Shown: piece by piece, positions 27,037 to 38,419 of the stretch
Layout of the letters: each line of letters opens with the position of its first letter
Position numbering within the stretch: the first letter of the stretch is position 1
NCBI RefSeq assembly: GCF_001296045.1
Contig: NZ_LJHS01000041.1
Span: 59,834 to 123,833, forward strand
Source: Rhizobium sp. AAP43
Lineage (GTDB): Bacteria > Pseudomonadota > Alphaproteobacteria > Rhizobiales > Rhizobiaceae
DNA: 64,000 nucleotides
Reading direction: 5' to 3'
Notes under the pieces: generated by a model
What the model saw: the letters and a program-made list of their open reading frames with translations, nothing else
What the model was told of the DNA's origin: nothing
Database searches by the model: none
Translations under genes and position numbers: made by a program

Positions 27037-28106
27037 CCGCGCACCATGATTTCGTGCTTTCCGGCATTGCCCGCCCGGCCGATGCCGAGGCGATGCTGGA
27101 GGAAATCTGCGAACACTTCGTCGAGCATGCTGATGTCCACCGCGACGGTGGAACCGCAACGCTGCACAGCGACGACTGGACAATCGAGATCACCTGCGAC
27201 GGCGACACCTTGAAGATCGGCATTGGCTGCGACACCGCAGACGCGCTTGAGGCGACCCGCACGATGTTTGCCGAACATCTCTACTATTTCGCCGGCGAGG
27301 AGCCTTTTGCGCTCGAATGGGCGACGCCCGCGCCGAAGATTGCGCCCGCCAATCTGCAGGAAGCGACGGTGGTCTCGACCGAGGTCGTTACGCCCAGGAT
27401 GCGCCGCGTGACCTTTGCCTGCGCCGACATCACAGCCTTCCTCGATAGCCACATGCATGTGCGCCTGCTCGTACCGCCGAAGGGCCGCAAGGCGCGCTGG
27501 CCGGAGTTGAAGGCGGATGGCCGGATCGGCTGGCCGGAGGGCGAAGACGAACTGATCGTCCGGATCTATACGATCCGCTCCGTCGACGTCGAAAAGGGCC
27601 ATGTCTCAATGGACTTCCTCCAGCACCCGGTAGCGGGCGTTGCCACCCCTGGCGCAGACTTTGCCCGCGATGCACAACCCGGCGACCGGGTGGCGATCAT
27701 GGGTCCCGGCGGTGGCGGCCTACCGGAGGCGGACGCGATCTTCTTTGCCGGTGACGAAAGCGCGCTTCCGGCGATTGCCCGCATGGCGGCCGAAGCGCCG
27801 GCGGGAACGAAGATGCAGGCGATCATAGAAGTCGAGGACGAAGGCGAGGAACAGCCATTGCCTACGGCGGGTACGCTTTCCGTCCGCTGGCTGCATCGCT
27901 CGAGCTATCCAACAGGCGCGACGGGGGTGCTTGCGACCGAGGCGCGAGCCGTGGTGGATGAGCTCGATGCCGAAACCTTTGTCTGGTTTGCCTGCGAGAA
28001 GGACGATGTGCGCGCGTTCAAGGCCTATCTCGCATCGCGCGGACGCAATCGCCGTCGGCAATATCTGGCCTGGTACTGGGAGCGCACGCAGCACGACGCC
28101 GCCTGA
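27033..28106 (+). CDS. DUF2218 - siderophore-interacting protein fusion
   Basis: 357 residues from ATG 27033. Residues about 1-95 are a DUF2218 domain (HHDFVLSGIARPADAEAMLE). The rest is a SIP/ViuB-type flavin reductase: TPRMRRVTFACADITAF, the FAD-binding RIYTIRSVDV, then PGDRVAIMGPGGGG, FFAGDESALPAIARM and, at the end, RRRQYLAWYWERTQ. Such enzymes use NAD(P)H to reduce the ferric siderophore in the cytoplasm and free the iron. It completes the uptake operon and converges with oxyR. Confidence 0.92.
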   Translation: MTAHHDFVLSGIARPADAEAMLEEICEHFVEHADVHRDGGTATLHSDDWTIEITCDGDTLKIGIGCDTADALEATRTMFAEHLYYFAGEEPFALEWATPAPKIAPANLQEATVVSTEVVTPRMRRVTFACADITAFLDSHMHVRLLVPPKGRKARWPELKADGRIGWPEGEDELIVRIYTIRSVDVEKGHVSMDFLQHPVAGVATPGADFARDAQPGDRVAIMGPGGGGLPEADAIFFAGDESALPAIARMAAEAPAGTKMQAIIEVEDEGEEQPLPTAGTLSVRWLHRSSYPTGATGVLATEARAVVDELDAETFVWFACEKDDVRAFKAYLASRGRNRRRQYLAWYWERTQHDAA

Positions 28107-28134
28107 ACCGGGCTCGCCGCTTGGGCCATAGCGC

Positions 28135-29055
28135 TCAGGCGGCCGCGGCTCCGCAGTCCACTCCGATTCGCCTTGCCGCCTGGCGAACGATCTCCGCCAC
28201 TTCGGTCAGCTGGCGGGCAATCGGGCTCGTCTTGCGCCAGATCATGCCGATGGTGCGCGACGGCTGCGGGTCTTCAAAACGGCCAATCGAGACTTCAGCC
28301 GACCGCGTTTCCACGGCCAAGGCAATTTCCGGGATCAGCGTCACGCCGATGCCCGCGCCGACCATCTGGACCAGCGTGGACAAAGAACTGCCATCAAGGA
28401 TCTCGCGAGGCCGGGCCGAGCCCAGTTCGCAAAAGGACAGGGCCTGCTCCCGGAAGCAGTGCCCCTCTTCAAGCAGCAGCAGCCGCATCTCCTTCAAAGT
28501 ATCCCGATTGGGTACCGGCTTGCCCTCATCTTCAGGCGGTCGCACCAGAACGAAGTTCTCGCGAAACAGCGGGGTCTCTGTCATGCCGGGCTCGGAAACG
28601 GGCAGAGCGACGATTGCCGTATCCAGCCGCCCCTCTGAAAGCTCCTGCAAAAGCTTGGGTGTCACCGTCTCGCGGATATGGATGTCGAGACCAGCATTGC
28701 TGCGGGTGAGATCGGAGATCATCGCCGGCAGAAGATAAGGTGCAACAGTCGGGATCACGCCAATCCGGAGCCTGCCTTGCAACTGCCTCTGGTGAGCACG
28801 GGCGAGATCGCCGAGCTCATCGACCGAACGCAGGACATCCCGGACCCGGGTCAGAAACTCCTCTCCAAAGGCCGAAAGGCGAACCTGCCGCGCCGCCCGT
28901 TCGAAAAGCTCGGTTCCAAGCGCCTGTTCAAGCTCGCGGATCTGTACTGACAGCGCCGGTTGGGAAATGGAACAGTCTTCCGCAGCACGGCCGAAATGGC
29001 CATGACGGGCCAGGGCTTCGAAATAGCGCAGCTGTCTCAGGGTAAAATTGATCAT
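28135..29055 (-). CDS. oxyR: OxyR-type peroxide sensor (LysR family)
   Basis: 306 residues. The N-terminal winged helix is FTLRQLRYFEALARHGHFG with SISQPALSVQIRELEQALG. The effector domain has EEGHCFREQALSFC with Cys200 and Cys209, the equivalents of the peroxide-sensing Cys199/Cys208 pair of E. coli OxyR. It is divergent from katG, the classic OxyR target, with 260 bases between. Both the Cys pair and the neighbour support the call. Confidence 0.93.
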   Translation of the reverse strand: MINFTLRQLRYFEALARHGHFGRAAEDCSISQPALSVQIRELEQALGTELFERAARQVRLSAFGEEFLTRVRDVLRSVDELGDLARAHQRQLQGRLRIGVIPTVAPYLLPAMISDLTRSNAGLDIHIRETVTPKLLQELSEGRLDTAIVALPVSEPGMTETPLFRENFVLVRPPEDEGKPVPNRDTLKEMRLLLLEEGHCFREQALSFCELGSARPREILDGSSLSTLVQMVGAGIGVTLIPEIALAVETRSAEVSIGRFEDPQPSRTIGMIWRKTSPIARQLTEVAEIVRQAARRIGVDCGAAAA

Positions 29056-31490
<2,435 letters not shown>

Positions 31491-31532
31491 GGCGCTGAGC
31501 GACACTGACGCCTGATACAAGGCAGACTTACG

Positions 31533-31563
31533 AGGGCCAGTCGCTTTGCGGCTGGCCCTTTTC
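31533..31563 (+). terminator. Terminator of katG
   Basis: Hairpin AGGGCCAGTCGC / GCGGCTGGCCCT with a TTTTCC tail, 42 bases after the katG stop. Confidence 0.85.
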
Positions 31564-31893
31564 CTTGCGCAGGGCCGCCAGGGCTTTGTCTGAAAGATCT
31601 TGCTTACATAAAGGCGTGTCCAGCAGGCACGCTGCGGGAACTGGCGCCCCGGCGCCTGGTTACATCCACGGGTTGACGGCGAGTATCAGTCAGAGGAAGA
31701 TCGATCCGTCCACCGAGCAACGGCGAGGTCAAAATGGCCGCAGGAGGGTAGAGGCAGCCCTGACACCGTCACGCCATGCTGCGATGCACAATATATAATA
31801 GTACTTTTGCGCTTTACAGCCTGAAAACTTGCGATTACACCTTGTCCTCGACACCAGGGAGGTGGTGTCGCAATTCTTTTGGGAGGACACTTC
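31564..31893. other. Leader region of the ytf operon
   Basis: About 330 bases without a gene. It has an AT-rich patch (ATATATAATAGTACTTTT near 31790-31806) and a TTTACA about 20 bases further on; a promoter is expected here but I cannot fix its boxes. GGGAGG at 31881-31886 serves ytfQ. Confidence 0.4.
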
Positions 31894-32856
31894 ATGACAT
31901 TTCTTCGCAAGCTTGCGCTCGGCGCAAGCGTGATCGCGCTCGGCTGCTCTTCGGCCGTTGCTGCAGACATGACCGTCGGCTTTTCGCAGATCGGTTCGGA
32001 ATCCGGCTGGCGTGCAGCCGAGACCTCGGTGACCAAGATGGAAGCCGAAAAACGCGGTATCGACCTCAAATTCGCCGATGCCCAGCAGAAGCAGGAAAAC
32101 CAGATCAAAGCCATCAGAGGCTTCATTGCCCAGGGCGTTGACGCCATTCTCGTTGCCCCGGTTGTGGCAACTGGCTGGGAAGAAGTGCTGACGGAAGCCA
32201 AGGAAGCCGAAATCCCGGTCGTCCTGCTCGACCGCGGCGTTGATGCACCCCAGGATCTCTACCTGACCTCGGTTGCATCCGACCAGGTCAAGGAAGGTCG
32301 CGTGGCCGGTGAATGGCTGGTCAAGACCGTCGGCGACAAGCCGTGCAAGGTGGTCGAGCTTCAGGGCACCGTCGGCTCCACGCCTGCCATCAACCGCAAG
32401 AAGGGCTTCGAAGAAGCCATTGCCGGCAAGTCGAACATTACGCTTGCCCGCAGCCAGACCGGCGACTTCACCCGCTCAAAAGGCAAGGAAGTCATGGAAG
32501 GCTTCCTGAAGGCGGAAAATGGCGGCAAGGACATCTGCGCGATGTACGCCCATAACGACGACATGGCCGTTGGCGCGATCCAGGCCATCAAGGATGCAGG
32601 CCTGAAGCCTGGCACCGATATCCTCGTCGTCTCGATCGACGCCGTTCCGGATATCTTCGCCGCCATGGTCGCCGGTGAAGCCAATGCCACCGTCGAGCTG
32701 ACGCCGAACATGGCAGGCCCGGCTTTCGATGCCCTCGACGCCTTCGTGAAGGACGGCAAGGCACCGGAGAAGTTCATCATCACCGAGTCCAAGCTCTACA
32801 CGCCTGCCGACGATCCGCAGGGCGAGTACGACCGCCGCAAGGGCCTCGGCTATTGA
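31894..32856 (+). CDS. ytfQ: Galactofuranose-type sugar ABC transporter, binding protein
   Basis: 320 residues from ATG 31894, seven bases after GGGAGG. Signal peptide ALGASVIALGCSSAVAA. The mature start VGFSQIGSESGWRAAET and the segments QKQENQIKAIRGFIAQGVDA, APVVATGWEEVL, GDFTRSKGKEVMEGF and VELTPNMAGPAFDAL follow E. coli YtfQ nearly word for word from memory. YtfQ binds galactofuranose in the periplasm. Downstream genes are the matching YtfR, YtfT and YjfF. Confidence 0.93.
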   Translation: MTFLRKLALGASVIALGCSSAVAADMTVGFSQIGSESGWRAAETSVTKMEAEKRGIDLKFADAQQKQENQIKAIRGFIAQGVDAILVAPVVATGWEEVLTEAKEAEIPVVLLDRGVDAPQDLYLTSVASDQVKEGRVAGEWLVKTVGDKPCKVVELQGTVGSTPAINRKKGFEEAIAGKSNITLARSQTGDFTRSKGKEVMEGFLKAENGGKDICAMYAHNDDMAVGAIQAIKDAGLKPGTDILVVSIDAVPDIFAAMVAGEANATVELTPNMAGPAFDALDAFVKDGKAPEKFIITESKLYTPADDPQGEYDRRKGLGY

Positions 32857-32872
32857 TCTGACTCCCTGGTGC

Positions 32873-32904
32873 GGTCCCGCCACCTCCTGACCGGTGGCGG
32901 GACC
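32873..32904 (+). terminator. Hairpin between ytfQ and ytfR
   Basis: A perfect 12-bp stem, GGTCCCGCCACC (32873-32884) with GGTGGCGGGACC (32893-32904), with only a weak T-tract. Such hairpins after binding-protein genes usually protect the upstream mRNA or partly stop transcription, giving more binding protein than ATPase. Confidence 0.65.
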
Positions 32905-32968
32905 GTCCTTACTTTCGCTCAGCCGCATCTGCGGCTAGGCTCCGGGGAGATCGAGGGGACGTGATCAC

Positions 32969-34489
32969 ATGAACAGAATGGACGGCGCGGTGCTCGAAGC
33001 CGAGGGCATCACCAAGCGTTTCGCCAACCAGACGGCACTCGATGCCGTGAATTTTTCCCTGCGACGTGGCGAAGTGCATGCCCTGCTTGGAGAAAACGGC
33101 GCCGGCAAATCGACCCTCATCAAGATCCTGACGGGCGCCTATATTCCCGACGGGGGCGTGATCCGTCTGGACGGCGCACCCGTCTCCTTCACGACGCCGA
33201 TGCAGGCCCAGTCGCTCGGCATCGGCACCGTCTACCAGGAGGTGAACCTCCTGCCGAACATGACGGTGATGGAAAACCTCTTCATCGGCCGCCAGCCAAC
33301 TCGCTTCGGCCTGATCGACCGCAACACGATGGCACGCGCCGCGCGCGACATTCTCGCGCGCTACGGCCTCGACATCGACGTGCGCGCCGAGCTCTCCACC
33401 TTCTCCGTTGCGATCCAGCAGATCGTCGCCATCGCACGTGCCGTTGAACTGTCCGGCAAGGTGCTGATCCTTGATGAGCCGACCGCCAGCCTCGACCGCT
33501 ATGAGGTGGAGAAACTTTTCGAAATCATCCGCAACCTGCGCGCCGATGGTCTCGCGATCGTCTTCATCACCCACTTCCTCGACCAGGTGTTCGAGCTCTC
33601 CGACCGCGTGACCGTGCTGCGCAATGGTAAGCTGATCGGCACAGAGCCGATCGCCAATCTCGACCGCACCCAGCTCGTGCGCATGATGCTCGGCAAGGAT
33701 CTGGTCTTCCCCCATCACGACGTCGCCGGCGAAGAGGCGGAGGTTGGCGAGACGCTGATGTCCTTCCGCGACTTCGGCCTTGCGGGCAAGGTCCGCCCCT
33801 TCACGCTCGACATTCACAAGGGCGAAGTGATCGGCGTTGCCGGCCTGCTCGGCTCGGGCCGCACCGAAATGGCGCGGCTGATGTTTGGCGTCGATCAGGC
33901 CGACAGCGGCACACTCTCCATCGACGGCAAGACAGCCTATGTCGGTTCACCGCGCGATGCAGTCGAACTCGGCTTCGGTTTCTGCCCTGAAGATCGCAAG
34001 ATCGATGGCATCTTCGGTGATCTCTCGGTGCGCGAAAACATCGTCATTGCGATGCAGGCGCGGCTCGGCTGGTTCCGGGCATTGAACCGTGATGAACAGC
34101 TTGAGATCGCCGGCAATTTCATCGAGGCCCTCGACATTCGCACAGCCTCTGCCGAACTGCCGGTCAAGCTCCTCTCCGGCGGCAACCAGCAGAAGGTCAT
34201 CCTCGCCCGCTGGCTGGCCACCGATCCGCGCTTCCTCATCCTGGATGAGCCGACCCGCGGCATCGATGTCGGCGCCCATGCCGAGATCGTGCGGATGATC
34301 ACGCGGCTTCGCGAAGACGGACTGGCGCTGGTCGTCATCTCCTCCGAACTCGACGAGATCGTCTCCTATTCATCCCGCGTCATCGTGATGCGCGACCGGG
34401 CCATGGTCGCGGAACTGCATGGCGCCGATATCACCCCTTCGGTCATCGTCCGCACCATCGCGGAACTGCCGATTGGAGAGCCGGCATGA
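32969..34489 (+). CDS. ytfR: Galactofuranose-type sugar ABC transporter, double ATPase
   Basis: 506 residues with two nucleotide-binding halves, as in the ribose/galactose importer class. The first half has Walker A GENGAGKST and LILDEPTASLDR. The second has the degenerate Walker A GLLGSGRTEMARL, the signature LLSGGNQQKVILARWL and LILDEPTRGIDVG. The order and neighbours match YtfR. Its stop overlaps the ytfT start (ATGA). Confidence 0.93.
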   Translation: MNRMDGAVLEAEGITKRFANQTALDAVNFSLRRGEVHALLGENGAGKSTLIKILTGAYIPDGGVIRLDGAPVSFTTPMQAQSLGIGTVYQEVNLLPNMTVMENLFIGRQPTRFGLIDRNTMARAARDILARYGLDIDVRAELSTFSVAIQQIVAIARAVELSGKVLILDEPTASLDRYEVEKLFEIIRNLRADGLAIVFITHFLDQVFELSDRVTVLRNGKLIGTEPIANLDRTQLVRMMLGKDLVFPHHDVAGEEAEVGETLMSFRDFGLAGKVRPFTLDIHKGEVIGVAGLLGSGRTEMARLMFGVDQADSGTLSIDGKTAYVGSPRDAVELGFGFCPEDRKIDGIFGDLSVRENIVIAMQARLGWFRALNRDEQLEIAGNFIEALDIRTASAELPVKLLSGGNQQKVILARWLATDPRFLILDEPTRGIDVGAHAEIVRMITRLREDGLALVVISSELDEIVSYSSRVIVMRDRAMVAELHGADITPSVIVRTIAELPIGEPA

Positions 34490-35493
34490 AAACCAATCCC
34501 TTTCTGCGCCTGATGAAACCGCAGCTTTTTGCGCTGATCGGCATCCTGATCTTCAACTGGCTGGTCTTTCCCGGCTTCTTCGACGTAACCTGGCAGGACG
34601 GTCGGCTGTTCGGTAGCCTGATTGACGTCATCAATCGCGGTGCGCCGGTGGCGATCCTTGCCATCGGCATGACGGCGATCATCGCCACCAAGGGCGTTGA
34701 TCTCTCCGTCGGCGCCGTCATGGCGGTGGCCGGTGCGGTTGCCGCCACCTGTGCGGTCTCCGGCCAGCCCCTGATCGTCACGCTTTTTGCGGCCCTTGCC
34801 GTTGGTGTTGCCTGCGGGTTGTGGAACGGCGCGCTTGTTGCCTTTCTCGGCATCCAGCCCTTCGTTGCAACGCTTGTGCTGATGGTCGCGGGGCGCGGAC
34901 TGGCCCAGCTGATCACAGAAGGATCCATCGTCACCTTCTCCGATCGCGCCCTGATCTTCGTCGGCACCGGCTCGCTCTTTGGCCTGCCCATGCCCGCCGT
35001 CATCGCCTTCGTCCTGATGATCGCCGCGCATCTCTTGATGCGGCGAACGGCCCTTGGTCTCTTTGTCGAAGCGATTGGCACCAATCTTTCGGCGGCCAAC
35101 TATACCGGCCTGCGCAGCCGCACCGTTATCCTTGCCATCTATGGTTTCGGCGGCCTTTGCGCCGGGATTGCCGGTGTCATCGTGGCGGCCGACATCCGGG
35201 GTGCCGACGCCAACAATGCGGGCCTTTGGCTCGAACTCGACGCCATTCTTGCCGTCGTGATCGGCGGGACTTCCCTGATGGGCGGCCGCTTCTCGATCCC
35301 GATGTCGGTGCTGGGTGCCGTGATCATCCAGGCGATGAACACCGGTATTCTCGTCTCGGGCTTCCCGCCGGAATTCAACCTGATCGTCAAGGCCGGCGTG
35401 ATCATCCTCATCCTGGTGCTGCAATCCGACCGCATCGGCGAGATCTTCTCGCGCCGCATGGGTCAATCTAGGCTTACGGAAAAGACCCGATGA
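34486..35493 (+). CDS. ytfT: Galactofuranose-type ABC permease YtfT
   Basis: 335 residues, eight to ten membrane helices, RbsC/AraH family. IATKGVDLSVGAVMAVAGA and VIGGTSLMGGRFSIP are the family blocks. It overlaps both neighbours by four bases, so the operon is translationally coupled. Confidence 0.9.
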   Translation: MKTNPFLRLMKPQLFALIGILIFNWLVFPGFFDVTWQDGRLFGSLIDVINRGAPVAILAIGMTAIIATKGVDLSVGAVMAVAGAVAATCAVSGQPLIVTLFAALAVGVACGLWNGALVAFLGIQPFVATLVLMVAGRGLAQLITEGSIVTFSDRALIFVGTGSLFGLPMPAVIAFVLMIAAHLLMRRTALGLFVEAIGTNLSAANYTGLRSRTVILAIYGFGGLCAGIAGVIVAADIRGADANNAGLWLELDAILAVVIGGTSLMGGRFSIPMSVLGAVIIQAMNTGILVSGFPPEFNLIVKAGVIILILVLQSDRIGEIFSRRMGQSRLTEKTR

Positions 35494-36470
35494 ACCCGCG
35501 TTATCGCCCTCTCGTTGCCACCACCGTCATCTTCATCGTCGCCTATGCCATCTGCATCTTCCAGTATCCGGCGATGTGGTCGACGCGGGTGTTCGGCAAC
35601 TTCCTTACAGACAACGCCTTTCTCGGCATTGCCGCCGTCGGCGCCACCTTCGTCATCATTTCAGGCGGCATCGACCTCTCCGTTGGCGCGGTGATCGGGC
35701 TCACCGGCGTGGTTACCGCCGTGCTGATCACCTGGTTCGGTCTGCACCCGCTCGCCGTCTTTGCCATCGTACTCGCCTTCTCCGCCGCCTTTGGTGCCGG
35801 CATGGGGGCTGCGATCCACTTCCTGCGCGTGCCGCCCTTCATCGTGACGCTGGCCGGCATGTTCCTGGCGCGTGGTCTCGCCTCGGTGCTGACGCAGGAC
35901 TCGATCCCGATCAATCACGAGTTCTACAAGTTCGTCTCGACGCTTTACTACAAGCTGCCCGGCGGCGGACGGCTCTCTGCCATCGGTCTCCTGATGCTGA
36001 CCGTCTTCCTCGTCTGTGGCTTCATTGCCCACAAGACCCGCTTCGGCTCCTATGTCTATGCCATCGGCGGCAACCCGACCTCGGCAGCTCTGATGGGCGT
36101 GCCCGTGGCGCGCACGACGATCGGCATCTATGCGCTCGGCTCCTTCCTCGGCGGCCTCTCCGGCATCGTCTATTCGCTCTATACCTCGGCCGGCTATCCT
36201 CTTGCGGCCGTTGGCATCGAACTTGACTCGATTGCAGCCGTGGTGATAGGCGGAACCCTGCTAACCGGGGGGTATGGCTTCATCTTCGGCACGCTGATCG
36301 GCGTGATGTTGCAGGGCCTCGTCCAGACCTATATCGTCTTCGACGGCACGCTCTCCAGCTGGTGGACCAAGATCGCCATCGGGTTTCTGCTGTTCATGTT
36401 CATCCTCCTGCAAAAGCTCGTCTTTAATGCCCAGGCTGGGCGGAAACGTCTGAAAAAGGGCACCGCATGA
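35490..36470 (+). CDS. yjfF: Galactofuranose-type ABC permease YjfF
   Basis: 326 residues, second RbsC-type permease. It has VIISGGIDLSVGAVIGLTG, RVPPFIVTLAGMFLARGLAS and AAVVIGGTLLTGGYG. Position after YtfT and overlapping the regulator start supports YjfF. Confidence 0.9.
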   Translation: MNPRYRPLVATTVIFIVAYAICIFQYPAMWSTRVFGNFLTDNAFLGIAAVGATFVIISGGIDLSVGAVIGLTGVVTAVLITWFGLHPLAVFAIVLAFSAAFGAGMGAAIHFLRVPPFIVTLAGMFLARGLASVLTQDSIPINHEFYKFVSTLYYKLPGGGRLSAIGLLMLTVFLVCGFIAHKTRFGSYVYAIGGNPTSAALMGVPVARTTIGIYALGSFLGGLSGIVYSLYTSAGYPLAAVGIELDSIAAVVIGGTLLTGGYGFIFGTLIGVMLQGLVQTYIVFDGTLSSWWTKIAIGFLLFMFILLQKLVFNAQAGRKRLKKGTA

Positions 36471-37201
36471 GTGAACCAGGGAGCCTGCTTCGCTCCCTTT
36501 CCGGACGCGTCGCGGCACGGAACTTTCATTCCCATGTGATCAATGAAATCGGCGTCGGGGTCATCTCGGGCCGATTTCCGATCGGCACGACCCTGCCCAA
36601 TGATGCAGCCCTGATCGACGAATTCGGCGTCTCCCGCACCGTGTTGCGCGAGGCGCTGAAGACGCTTGAAGCCAAGGGCCTGCTGGAGGCGCGGCCAAAG
36701 GTCGGCACAAAGGTCGCCAAGAAGAGCCGCTGGAATCTCTTCGATCCGCAGGTGCTTGCCTGGCATCTGTCAGCCCCGCCGGACGAGGAATTCCTGCGAG
36801 GGCTTGCCGAAACACGCCAGGCGCTGGAGCCGATTGCTGCCGGCCATGCCGCCGAGCGGCGCACCGCCGACAATCTGCGCCTCATGCATTACTGGGTGCG
36901 GCAGATGGAAATGTCGCTCGATCAGCCGCTGAACTTCTGTCTCGCGGATTTCGAACTGCACCGCATCGTCGCCGATGCCTCGCACAATCCCTTCATGCGC
37001 GCGCTTTATGGCGTGATCGAGCTATCACACGCCTTTGCCTATCAGCGGGCTGTGGCCGCACCGCGTGAAGGCGAGCTTACGCCCTTCGTTCGGCTGCACC
37101 GCGATCTCGTTGACGCCATCGAACGCGGCAAGGCGCCGGATGCCCATGCAGCCATGCTAGGGCTGATCGACTTCGAAGCCGATTTCGCTGCCGCCGGCTG
37201 A
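36467..37201 (+). CDS. GntR-family regulator (FadR type) of the ytf operon
   Basis: 244 residues. N-terminal winged helix with PNDAALIDEFGVSRTVLREALKT, then an all-helical FCD domain (metal-type His in FELHRIVADASHNPF). It is the last gene of the ytf operon, overlapping yjfF (ATGA), so it likely controls it in response to the sugar or a product. It is followed by a terminator and converges with the MocA-type gene. Confidence 0.9.
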   Translation: MSEPGSLLRSLSGRVAARNFHSHVINEIGVGVISGRFPIGTTLPNDAALIDEFGVSRTVLREALKTLEAKGLLEARPKVGTKVAKKSRWNLFDPQVLAWHLSAPPDEEFLRGLAETRQALEPIAAGHAAERRTADNLRLMHYWVRQMEMSLDQPLNFCLADFELHRIVADASHNPFMRALYGVIELSHAFAYQRAVAAPREGELTPFVRLHRDLVDAIERGKAPDAHAAMLGLIDFEADFAAAG

Positions 37202-37229
37202 GGGGCGAGACACCTCGCCCCTCCGTTTT
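37201..37229 (+). terminator. Terminator of the ytf operon
   Basis: Stem AGGGGCGAG (37201-37209) with CTCGCCCCT (37214-37222) followed by a CCGTTTT tail, beginning at the last base of the regulator's stop codon. Confidence 0.8.
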
Positions 37230-37231
37230 CA

Positions 37232-38374
37232 TCAGGAGGCGCGGCGCTCCGACGCCGCCGCGTCGCCGGCGGGAGAAAAGTCGAGCGGGAAGGACACTGC
37301 CTGACCCGTTTCTGCAGATTTTTGCGCAGCAAGCCCCATGGCGACGGCCCACCAGCCATCGTCAAGCGCGACCTCGACCGGCTGCTCACCCTGTGCCGCC
37401 TTCTGAAAACGCTGGTGCTGGTAGAAGGTCGAGCCATTGTGATCGCCGGCTTCGAGCAATTGCGGATCAACGGGAATCTCCACCATGCGCGGCCCCTTCG
37501 GATCACGCGGCGAAACGATTACCTGCGCCACCGGCGGTTCACCGAGATGCTCGGGCCAGAAGCGGCCCGGCCCCGGCACGTGGCATTCGATCTTGCCCTT
37601 CGGCCCAACGGCGGAAATCTCCTCCTGATAGCGGGCACCTTCGGCAAACATGCAAAGTTCCAGCATGGCCCGGGCACCGGAGGCGAAATCGACGATCACA
37701 TAGGCATTGTCCCAGATGTCGGATCTCTGGCCACCATAGACCTCGTCAAGATGGTTCACCGATTGCCCGCCGGACGCCATGATCCGCACCGGATCGGATT
37801 TGAGGATATGCCGCATGAGATCGAAGAAGTGGCAGCATTTCTCCACCAGCGTGCCGCCGGTGTTGCGGTTGAAGCGGTTCCAGTCGCCGACCTTTTCCAG
37901 GAAGGGAAAGCGGTGCTCGCGGATGGTCAACATGCGGATACCGCCGGTGGCGTCCGCCGCTTCCTCGATCATCCGGGCAACGGGCGGCATGTAGCGATAT
38001 TCCATCGCCACCCAGATCGGCGCGGGATAGGCAGCCCTGAGCGCTGCCAGGCGTGGCGCATCGGCGGGATCGGTGAACAGTGGCTTTTCCACCAGCACCG
38101 GCAGCGGCCTGATGGCAGCAATCTTTTCCAACTGCTCGAGATGCAAATAGTTGGGACTGGCGATCAGCAGGCAGTTGACCTCCTCGACTGCGAGCACCGC
38201 CTCGATGCTATCCACCAGTTTCGCCGAGGGCACGGCCTCCGCCGAGAGCGCCCGCATACCGGCATCCGGCTCGAAAATCGCAACCACTGCCGCATCCGGC
38301 AAAAGCGCGATATTGCGCAGGTGCTCCTGCCCCATCATGCCGCAACCGATGATCCCGTAGTTCAGTCTTACCAC
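37232..38374 (-). CDS. Gfo/Idh/MocA-family protein, candidate NAD-dependent sulfoquinovosidase
   Basis: 380 residues from GTG 38374, chosen because GAGGAGGAAAG lies just before it; an ATG at 38392 lies upstream of that site and would be a false start. The Rossmann start is YGIIGCGMMGQEHLRNIA, with VLVEKPLFTDP (the family's EKP Lys) and GGTLVEKCCHFFDLMRH (conserved His). It has no signal peptide. It follows the GntR gene by 45 bases in the same direction, so both are one unit divergent from smoCBA. The newly described GH188 NAD-dependent sulfoquinovosidases are of this fold and lie in such clusters. That is my inference; a plain sugar dehydrogenase is the alternative. Confidence 0.62.
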   Translation of the reverse strand: MVRLNYGIIGCGMMGQEHLRNIALLPDAAVVAIFEPDAGMRALSAEAVPSAKLVDSIEAVLAVEEVNCLLIASPNYLHLEQLEKIAAIRPLPVLVEKPLFTDPADAPRLAALRAAYPAPIWVAMEYRYMPPVARMIEEAADATGGIRMLTIREHRFPFLEKVGDWNRFNRNTGGTLVEKCCHFFDLMRHILKSDPVRIMASGGQSVNHLDEVYGGQRSDIWDNAYVIVDFASGARAMLELCMFAEGARYQEEISAVGPKGKIECHVPGPGRFWPEHLGEPPVAQVIVSPRDPKGPRMVEIPVDPQLLEAGDHNGSTFYQHQRFQKAAQGEQPVEVALDDGWWAVAMGLAAQKSAETGQAVSFPLDFSPAGDAAASERRAS

Positions 38375-38419
38375 TCTTTCCTCCTCAGGCATGGGCGTTG
38401 GGGACTTGCTGCCGCCCCG

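Noticed and set aside
34366..35466. Minus-strand frame opposite ytfT
   Set aside because: Antisense of a membrane protein, very charged and without motifs.
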